Assembly: GCA_031266815.1 (NCBI GenBank)
Contig: JAISAG010000053.1
Span: forward strand, 1 to 33,459
Source: Burkholderiaceae bacterium
GTDB taxonomy: Bacteria; Pseudomonadota; Gammaproteobacteria; Burkholderiales; Burkholderiaceae_D
Direction of reading: 5' to 3'
DNA length: 33,459 nucleotides
The notes under the pieces: generated by a model
Told to the model about the DNA's origin: nothing
Seen by the model: the letters and a program-made list of their open reading frames with translations, nothing else
Databases searched by the model: none
Made by a program: the position numbers and the translations under genes
Shown here: positions 10,367-17,469 of the stretch, one piece after another
Layout: each line of letters begins with the position of its first letter
How positions within the stretch are numbered: the first letter of the stretch is position 1

Positions 10367-11785
10367 ATGCGACGCCAGCGAAAGGCAAAGATTGTGGCAA
10401 CACTGGGCCCCTCCAGTTCGGACAGGGAAACCATTCTGGCTCTGTTCGAAGCGGGAGTGGATGTGTTTCGCTTCAACTTCAGTCACGGTACGCAGGAGGA
10501 CCATCGTCTCCGTTATGAGGTCGTACGCGAGATAGAGCGTTTGGTTGGTCGTCCAATAGCTGTTCTGGCTGATTTGCAGGGGCCCAAACTGCGTATAGGC
10601 AAGTTCTCCCGGGGCAAGGCGGAGTTGGTCGCCGGGAAAGAATTCGTTTTTGACCGAGATACGCAGGATGGAGACGAAAACAGGGTCTCGCTGCCACATC
10701 CCGAGCTGTTCAGCCTGATGTCGGAGGGGCATGCCATTTCGCTGGATGATGGCAAACTGCGCTTGAGAGTGATTGACAGTACCGCAGAGCGTATTCGGAC
10801 GCAGGTATTAACAGGAGGCATCCTGTCTGACCGAAAGGGCGTTAACGTGCCGGACGTCATACTGCCCATTCCGATTCTGACGGAAAAAGATCGGCGCGAC
10901 CTGGAATTTGCCCTTTCCCTTGGAGTGGATTGGGTTGCCATGTCCTTTGTGCAGCGACCTGAAGATCTGGTCGAAGCACGCCAGCTTATAGCGGGGCGGG
11001 CGGGTTTGATGACCAAACTGGAAAAGCCAGCGGCACTGGACAGATTGGATGAAATTGTCAAGGCATCGGATTCCGTCATGGTTGCGCGCGGAGACCTGGG
11101 TGTGGAACTGCCGCCGGAAAAGGTGCCCGGCGCGCAAAAGCGCATTTTGCGAACCTGCCGCCTTTACGGCAAGCCCAGCATTGTTGCCACGCAGATGCTG
11201 GAATCCATGATTCATTCGCCAACGCCGACGCGGGCAGAAGCCTCCGATGTCGCCAGCGCCGTGTATGACGGCGCAGACGCCGTGATGCTGTCGGCAGAGT
11301 CTGCCAGCGGCAGCTATCCGGTGCAGGCTGTTTCCATCATGGACCGGATTATCAACGAAGTGGAAAGAGATCCGATCTATCCCAAGATGGTCAACGCGCA
11401 GCACGAAATGCTGCTTCCTTCCCCGCGCGATGCCATTTTTTCCGCGCTGCGGACGGTTACCCAGGTGATTCGCGCTGTGGCAACGGTGACTTATACGGAT
11501 TCGGGTGTTACCAGCTTGCGTGCGGCACGGGAGCGTCCCATGGCGCCCATACTCAGTATTACCCCCCACCTGGCGACGGCGCGCCGCCTTGCCGTGGTGT
11601 GGGGCGTTCACTCAACCGTCATGGACCACGATGTGGTGGATGTGGACGAAATGGTGGAGGCGGCTCGCCAGACGGCGGTCGCAGAAGGCTTTGCCCGTTC
11701 CGGGGATCAACTGGCAATTGTCGCGGGAATGCCTTTTGGCAAGCCGGGTAACACCAATTTGCTTCGCGTTGCCGAAATTGCCTGA
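10367..11785 (+). CDS. pyk: Pyruvate kinase
   Basis: RRQRKAKIVATLGPSS, ADLQGPKLRIG, MVARGDLGVELPPEKVPGAQKRIL, MLESMIHSPTPTRAEASDVASAVYDGADAVMLSAE. Confidence 0.95.
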   Translation: MRRQRKAKIVATLGPSSSDRETILALFEAGVDVFRFNFSHGTQEDHRLRYEVVREIERLVGRPIAVLADLQGPKLRIGKFSRGKAELVAGKEFVFDRDTQDGDENRVSLPHPELFSLMSEGHAISLDDGKLRLRVIDSTAERIRTQVLTGGILSDRKGVNVPDVILPIPILTEKDRRDLEFALSLGVDWVAMSFVQRPEDLVEARQLIAGRAGLMTKLEKPAALDRLDEIVKASDSVMVARGDLGVELPPEKVPGAQKRILRTCRLYGKPSIVATQMLESMIHSPTPTRAEASDVASAVYDGADAVMLSAESASGSYPVQAVSIMDRIINEVERDPIYPKMVNAQHEMLLPSPRDAIFSALRTVTQVIRAVATVTYTDSGVTSLRAARERPMAPILSITPHLATARRLAVVWGVHSTVMDHDVVDVDEMVEAARQTAVAEGFARSGDQLAIVAGMPFGKPGNTNLLRVAEIA

Positions 11786-11835
11786 CGGATGTTGTGCTGG
11801 CAGCGCCCGGGGTGCGGTCCGTGCGGCGCGGGAGA

Positions 11836-12264
11836 ATGAAAATGGAGCGTCCCGAAAAAACGGCAGACGGGCAGCGTATGGCGGTGGGTTTGCGTGCCAG
11901 TGTGATGATGCCCGTTGGACCGGAGCACACGGCGCGGCACCTCGGCAGTGGGCAAAGAGATGTGCTGGCGACGCCTGTGCTGGTTGCGTGGATGGAGTCA
12001 GCCGCTCAGCTTGCCGTTGCGGCTTCATTGCCGCCGACGCATCAGACAGTGGGTACCGGTCTGGATATTACGCACCACGCCGCCACGCCTGTCGGGATGC
12101 CCGTGACAGTTTATGCCGAGTTGCGTTCGTTTGACAAACACCAGCTTGTGTTTGATGTGCGGGCGGAAGACGCGGGGGGCGCCATCGCGCAGGGACAGCA
12201 TATCCGCATGCTTGCCTCCACCGCCAGCCTGGACAGAATGCTGCGGAAAAAGCAGGGAGGGTGA
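11836..12264 (+). CDS. Hot-dog thioesterase, fluoroacetyl-CoA thioesterase (FlK)-like
   Basis: ATPVLVAWMESAAQLAV...VGTGLDITHHAATPVGMPVTVYAEL matches the FlK-type signature. Start chosen for GGAG RBS. Confidence 0.7.
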   Translation: MKMERPEKTADGQRMAVGLRASVMMPVGPEHTARHLGSGQRDVLATPVLVAWMESAAQLAVAASLPPTHQTVGTGLDITHHAATPVGMPVTVYAELRSFDKHQLVFDVRAEDAGGAIAQGQHIRMLASTASLDRMLRKKQGG

Positions 12265-12372
12265 ACCGACTTTCTTTGGAAAAGTTTTCGAAAAAGGGCT
12301 TGCTTTCGCCGAATTTTTGGTAGTATTCGGCATCCGTTTTGTTTTTCAAAATGCGATTTAAAAGACTGATTC

Positions 12373-12386
12373 TTGACCAAGGTCAT
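12373..12386. promoter_or_regulatory. Fnr/Dnr-like palindromic operator upstream of OFA transporter
   Basis: TTGACCAAGGTCAT (TTGAC-N4-GTCAT), with inner TGACC-AA-GGTCA perfectly palindromic. It lies 30.5 bp (centre to first base) upstream of candidate -10 CAAAAT at 12410-12415. Confidence 0.6.
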
Positions 12387-12483
12387 TTTTAGTCCGCGCT
12401 TTGTTCTTGCAAAATGGGGAAACTGTACCGCAGGTCAATGAGGTTTACTGGCTCGCGGCAGGGTTTGCTTAAGCAGGTAGGAG

Positions 12484-12532
12484 CGCAGAGTCCGGGAATG
12501 AGCGGAGAAACATCCGCAGTGACTGGTCTGCG
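12484..12532 (+). other. Predicted structured 5' UTR hairpin upstream of OFA transporter
   Basis: Nested complementarity CGCAGA-GTC ... GCGGA-gaaaca-TCCGC ... GAC-tgg-TCTGCG immediately upstream of the RBS. Confidence 0.4.
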
Positions 12533-12560
12533 TTGTTGGTAACTTTAAAGGAGAGTAGAT

Positions 12561-13844
12561 ATGGCTACACAAGAGAGGTACCCTAACCGCTGGGTGCAGC
12601 TGATTCTAGGCATTCTGTGTATGGCGATTATCGCTAATCTGCAGTACGGGTGGACGCTGTTCGTAGCCCCGATTCAGGACAAGTTCCATTGGGCGCGTAC
12701 GGCTGTTCAGCTTTCGTTTACGATCTTCATCTTTTTCGAAACGTGGCTGGTTCCTGTCGAAGGCTGGTTGGTTGACAAATTCGGTCCGAGACCCGTCATT
12801 GCCGGTGGTTCCATATTGGGAGCACTTGGCTGGGTGATACACGGTGTCGCTGATAGTCTGACCGTTCTGTACATTGGTTCGATTATTGCCGGTATGGGCG
12901 CTGGTGCGGTGTATGGTACGTCAGTGGGTAACGCGCTGAAGTGGTTCCCGGACAAGCGCGGTCTTGCTGCCGGTGCGACTGCGGCCGGGTTCGGTGGCGG
13001 TGCTGCGATAACGGTTGTTCCGGTTGCTGCGTGGATTGCCAAGAACGGGTATCAGTCGGCGTTCATCTGGTTCGGTATCTGACAGGGTATTCTGATCTTC
13101 ATCATCGCCATGTTCATGCCGCGCGCCAAGCTGCCGCCTGGAACGAAAGCCGTACCGCGCGTTGTGTCGAGCAAAAAAGAGTTCACGCCAACGCAGATTG
13201 TCCGTCAGCCGATTTTCTGGCTGATTTATATCTGCTTCGTGGGTGTGGGTTCCGGCGGTATCATGGCAACGGCTTCTTTCGGTCCGGTTGCCAGGGACTA
13301 TGGCCTTAACAGGATCCCCGTTTCGCTGCTGGGTATAACATTGCCCTTGCTGACGATGACGATGTCCATCGACAACATCTGTAATGGTCTGACCCGACCG
13401 CTGTGCGGTTATCTGTCTGACCGTTTCGGGCGAGAAAACCTCATGCTGGTTGTCTTCTGCGGTGAAGGGGTTGCTCTGCTGGGATTGATGGCTTATGGTC
13501 GTACCCCGTTTGGCTTCATGTTCTTCGCGGCGATGACCTTCGCATGCTGGGGTGAAATCTTCTCGCTGTTCCCATCCATGTGCGCCGACACCTTCGGGGT
13601 GGCGAACGCGGCGGGTAATGCGGGTACGCTATATACAGCGAAAGGGACTTCATCACTGCTTGTTCCGTTTGCGGCGGGTCTATCGGCGGGCGGTAACTGG
13701 GATCGTGTGTTCATTTTGTCCGCATGTATCGCATTTACCTGCTCGTTCCTCGCGTTCTTTGTGCTGAAGCCGTGGCGTCGTCGCTTCATTCTGGCAAACA
13801 ATGCAGAAGTGGACGCTGCCGCTGCTGCCAAGGCCGCTGCGTAA
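12561..13844 (+). pseudogene. OFA-family oxalate/formate antiporter-like MFS transporter with one in-frame UGA at 13080-13082 (pseudogene, recoded gene or sequence error)
   Basis: ORFs 12561-13082 and 13110-13844 are in the same frame, separated only by TGA. Reads ...AFIWFGI-*-QGILIFIIAMFMPR.... OxlT-like IANLQYGWTLF, GNALKWFPDKRGLAAGATAAGFG, NGLTRPLCGYLSDRFGRE, LFPSMCADTFG, YTAKGTSS. Confidence 0.75.
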
Positions 13845-13866
13845 CGAGAGACGCGTTGTGGCAATA

Positions 13867-13890
13867 TCAGGGGTGTTTTAACACCCCTGA
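13867..13890 (+). terminator. Hairpin TCAGGGGTGTT-TT-AACACCCCTGA downstream of OFA transporter
   Basis: Perfect 11-bp inverted repeat. No clear U-tract of its own, followed closely by a stronger hairpin. Confidence 0.5.
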
Positions 13891-13900
13891 GAGCAACAGC

Positions 13901-13940
13901 CAAAAGGGTGACACGGTATACGTGTCACCCTTTTGTTTTG
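13901..13940. terminator. Strong hairpin terminator CAAAAGGGTGACACG-GTATA-CGTGTCACCCTTTTG
   Basis: Perfect 15-bp stem followed by TTTTG; AAAA on the other side makes it potentially bidirectional. Confidence 0.75.
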
Positions 13941-14098
13941 TCACCTGCCCGCGAGAATGCACTGCCCCCACCCGCTTTCAGCGCACATGTGTCAGGGAAG
14001 TGTTCGTCCGGCGCAGGGTTCACCTCGGGTTGGACGGTATACGCGGCGCACCGACTCAGCACATTGATCCGGCGTGCCGGGCACCCGGAATCAGGCAC

Positions 14099-14713
14099 TC
14101 AGATCTTGCCCTGGTTTTTCAGGCGGCTCAGTGTTTCCGGCGAAAGGTTCAGGTAGGACGCCAGTTCCTTTTTGGGAAGGCGTTCGAAGAGCGCGGGGTG
14201 TTTGCGCTGGAAGCGTTGCACACGACCCGGGGCATCCAGCAGATGCAGGCTGATGGTGTGCGACATGATGCTGCTCATGATGCGCATGACCTCCAACTCA
14301 AACAACTGCTTTAATTGAGAGTGTGTTTCGATGAATGCCGCCCATTGCGGCATGGCAATCTGGACAACGCGCGTCTTGGCAATGGCAACAATACTAAATG
14401 ATGCCATCTTGCTTAACTTCCACGAAGCATACGCCGCTTCCATGTGGCGCTCGCTGGTAAAGCGCAGGATCATCTCCTTGGCCTGCGGATTGGAAACGGT
14501 TCTTTTCAAAAGTCCATCCAGCACGAAAATGACATCCAGATTGCGGTTTCCCTGGTGCGCCAGATAATCCCCCTTGGCGTAATCCGCGACCTCCAGATGC
14601 GCCTCCAGTTCCAGCAGTTCCTGCGGCGGCAACTCCTTCAGGATACAGTTTTGCGATAACTGTACGCGAATGACGTTTTTTTCGTGGTGTTCTGCAATGG
14701 TGGCCATAAACAT
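14099..14713 (-). CDS. Crp/Fnr-family transcriptional regulator without FNR cysteine cluster
   Basis: cNMP-binding-like domain (YAKGDYLAHQGNRNLDVIFVLDGLLKRT) plus C-terminal HTH LPKKELASYLNLSPETLSRLKNQGKI. Confidence 0.88.
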   Translation of the reverse strand: MFMATIAEHHEKNVIRVQLSQNCILKELPPQELLELEAHLEVADYAKGDYLAHQGNRNLDVIFVLDGLLKRTVSNPQAKEMILRFTSERHMEAAYASWKLSKMASFSIVAIAKTRVVQIAMPQWAAFIETHSQLKQLFELEVMRIMSSIMSHTISLHLLDAPGRVQRFQRKHPALFERLPKKELASYLNLSPETLSRLKNQGKI

Positions 14714-14780
14714 CCGTTGTTCAAGCGCCCCTCTTCCCGGAGCAGGTCAACACCGGGAAGAGACTTTTGGAAATGAAAAA

Positions 14781-14796
14781 CTTGACCGCAGTCAAG
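14781..14796. promoter_or_regulatory. Fnr/Dnr-like palindrome in the divergent regulator/CoA-transferase intergenic region
   Basis: CTTGAC-CGCA-GTCAAG, perfect 6-bp arms. Centred 30.5 bp upstream of the first base of TATGAT (14819-14824), the geometry of a class II activated promoter. Confidence 0.75.
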
Positions 14797-14818
14797 ACTA
14801 TATCAGAGAGTAACGCGC

Positions 14819-14824
14819 TATGAT
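14819..14824 (+). promoter_or_regulatory. Candidate -10 (TATGAT) for the CoA-transferase gene
   Basis: 5/6 match to TATAAT at class II spacing from the 14781-14796 palindrome. Confidence 0.5.
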
Positions 14825-14982
14825 AGAGACCAGCTTAAATATTTGATGCTACTGCGGTGCAAGGCGTGCATCGGATATGAAGGTGATTGACCGACTCTGA
14901 CCCGGCTATAGAGGTTTACGATGTGAAAGGGAGGGGGCGGAAAGAGTAGTGCAGACCAACACTCAACTGGAGGAAATATATT

Positions 14983-16272
14983 ATGGCTAACTATGTGCCA
15001 CCGACAAATAAAGCATTATCGGGCGTACGTGTTCTTGACATGACCCACGTACAGGCAGGTCCCGCTTGCACACAGCTTCTGGCATGGATGGGGGCGGATG
15101 TTGTCAAATTTGAAGCACCGACGGGTGACATCACTCGTAATCAGCTTAACATCTCGGTAGATGGCAAGCGTCAGGAAAGTTTTTATTTCAAAATGCTGAA
15201 CAGTAACAAGCGTTCCATTACTGTTAACATGAAAAGCCCGGCAGGCCGGGAAGTATTTGAACAGCTCGTCAGGAAGTCCGATGTGATTGTGGATAACTTT
15301 GGTCCCGGCGTATTGGCACGTTTGGGTTATCCGCCGGCAACGCTGCACGGACTCAATCCTGGACTGGTTATTGCAGCCGTTAAAGGTTTTGGCGCAGCCG
15401 GACCGTACGCGAATTACAAGGCGTATGAGCCGATTGCCCAGGCAATGGGTGGTGCCATGTCTGTGACGGGTGATCCGAACGGCCCGCCGACCATCAGCGG
15501 TGCGTTTATCGGTGACACGGGTACGGGTGTGCATTTGGCTGCAGGTGTTTGTGCTGCGTTGTTCCATCGTACGCACAATGGCGGTAAGGGTCAGGAAGTG
15601 GAAGTTGCCATGATGGAATCCGTCATGAATCTGTGCCGCGTCAAATTCCGCGACCATCTTCGTTTGCAGGGCGGTAAGTCCGCATTGGCCGAGTATGGCC
15701 CGCCGACGCTGGGCTTGACTTATGTGCCGCGTGCGCTTAACGATTCCGGCGGTGGTCACGTTGGTAGCGCTATTCCCTGTAAGCCGTTTGGTCCGAATGA
15801 CTACATCTATCTGATTGCGCAGGCACAGGTTGTTCCCGTTCTGTTGAAAGAAATCGGTCTTGATGCGGGTGATGAGCGTTTTGCTGCTGCGGGTCCGCGC
15901 AACAAGAACCAGAACGAGCTTTGGAAGATCGTGGGTGAATATTGCAAGAACTACACCAAGTATGAAGTGACGGCAAGATTCAATGAGCTGGATATCCCCT
16001 GCGGTCCGCTGATGTCAACAGAAGAAGTGGTCGCTGATCCGCACGTTGCTTTCCGTGATATGTGGCCTGTGGTGGATGGACATCCTGACGGCCCGTACAA
16101 CACTGTTGGTATGCCGATCAAGCTGTCACTGGGTAACGTTGACAAGATTGTTACGTCACCAGGCCTGGGTGAGCACACTGAAGAGATTACCAAGAGTGTT
16201 TGCGGTTTCTCTGATACGGACTTCAAGAGATTGCAGGAATCCGGTGCATTTACCCTCCCGCCGAAAAAGTAA
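14983..16272 (+). CDS. Type III (family III) CoA transferase, formyl-CoA:oxalate CoA-transferase (Frc)-like
   Basis: [33 protein letters not shown] closely resembles Frc ([28 protein letters not shown]). Asp in [17 protein letters not shown] aligns with the Frc catalytic Asp; GGGH loop present. RBS GGAGG. Confidence 0.88.
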   Translation: [429 protein letters not shown]

Positions 16273-16317
16273 TACGGGTGTGTTGGAACGACAATAAGCG
16301 AAAGCTTCATTGACTGG

Positions 16318-16351
16318 AACGGATGGGTGGTCACACCCATCCGTTTTTTTT
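16318..16351 (+). terminator. Rho-independent terminator after CoA-transferase gene
   Basis: AACGGATGGGTG-GTCA-CACCCATCCGTT followed by a T-run. Confidence 0.9.
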
Positions 16352-16362
16352 CGGGGTGAGTT

Positions 16363-17316
16363 ATGCGGATTGCGATTATTGGGCAGCATCGGTTTGGTCA
16401 GGCAGTATTAGAGGCGTTTTTTGCGCGCGGCGATGAAGTGGCGGGGGTATTTGTTGCGCCCGAGAAAAAGGGCGCGCCGCCGGACGCTTTACGCCTTTCT
16501 GCCCAGGAGCACAAAATTCCTGTTTTCCAGTTCGACAGTCTGGCGGGGAAAGAAGCGGAAAACACCTTGCGGGGACTGCGTGTTGACCTGGGCGTTATGG
16601 CGTATGTCCTGCAATTCGCGCCGCAGCATTTTGTCAATATCCCCCAATTTGGCACCATACAGTATCACCCATCCCTCTTGCCCAAACACCGTGGTCCCAG
16701 TTCCATTAACTGGCCCATTGTGTGCGGAGAAACAGAGACCGGACTAACCATCTTTCGTCCGACAGACGGCCTGGACGAGGGGCCCATCATCCTGCAGGAG
16801 AAAATTGCCATTTTGCCGGACGATACCCTGCGCGATGTGTACCACAAACAGCTTTTCCCGATGGGAGTTAACGCGATGCTTGCCGCAGCAGATCTGGTGG
16901 TGGCGGGAAAGCATCAGGAGATCGTGCAGGACGAGCGCGAAGCGAGTTACGAGGGCTGGTTTCGTGCGTCGGAGGCCCGAATCAACTGGAACACGCACGT
17001 CAGCATGATTTACAACCTGATTCGGGGCAGCAACCCCAGTCCGGGCGCCTGGACGACATTGGCGGGAGAAAAGGTTTCCTTCCTGGACGCAAGGAAAGTA
17101 TTGTTTTTCGTTCTGCCGCGGGGGAATCTGCCGGTCGGTACGATTGTTTCCATTGAAGCGGATCGGTTTCGTGTGGTGGCGCGCGGGGGATACATTGATG
17201 TGCTGTCGGTGCGGGGGGAAGGCGGAAAGGTCATGTCGGCCGTGGAGTATGTTTATCTCAACGACCTGAGGCCGGGCAGTCGCTTTGGCGATCTGGATGC
17301 TACCTGCGCCATCTGA
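16363..17316 (+). CDS. Formyltransferase-family protein similar to the hydrolase domain of 10-formyltetrahydrofolate dehydrogenase (ALDH1L N-domain)
   Basis: MRIAIIGQHRFGQAVLEAF...VAGVFVAPEKKG and QYHPSLLPKHRGPSSINWPIVCGETETGLTIFRPTDGLDEGPIILQEKIAILPDDTLRDVYHKQLFPMGV match the FDH hydrolase domain (HPSLLPRHRGASAINW...). Confidence 0.75.
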   Translation: MRIAIIGQHRFGQAVLEAFFARGDEVAGVFVAPEKKGAPPDALRLSAQEHKIPVFQFDSLAGKEAENTLRGLRVDLGVMAYVLQFAPQHFVNIPQFGTIQYHPSLLPKHRGPSSINWPIVCGETETGLTIFRPTDGLDEGPIILQEKIAILPDDTLRDVYHKQLFPMGVNAMLAAADLVVAGKHQEIVQDEREASYEGWFRASEARINWNTHVSMIYNLIRGSNPSPGAWTTLAGEKVSFLDARKVLFFVLPRGNLPVGTIVSIEADRFRVVARGGYIDVLSVRGEGGKVMSAVEYVYLNDLRPGSRFGDLDATCAI

Positions 17317-17355
17317 GTCTGTACTGGCTTTGCCGATTGGTGTTATCATTCCGCA

Positions 17356-17415
17356 GTCCGAGGAGCGTTGCAACGAAGCCGTTTTTCTGAAGCGAAGCGG
17401 CTTTGCCAGGCTCGG
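17356..17415 (+). ncRNA. S-adenosylhomocysteine (SAH) riboswitch
   Basis: CCGAGGAGCGTTGCAACG...AAGCCG/CGGCTT variable stem...GCCAGGCTCGG matches the SAH riboswitch consensus core, 55 nt upstream of ahcY. Confidence 0.92.
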
Positions 17416-17469
17416 TTATGTTCGAACGGCGCTCACGTTACCTTTCCATTTTAAAGAGAAGGAGGCGTG

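Noticed and set aside
13080-13140. Selenocysteine recoding of the transporter UGA
   Set aside because: No convincing SECIS-like hairpin seen immediately downstream, and MFS transporters are not known selenoproteins.
12440-14919. Shared 9-mer GAGGTTTAC in both leaders (12440-12448 and 14911-14919)
   Set aside because: Different position relative to the inferred starts; a 9-mer match between two 150-nt segments is compatible with chance.
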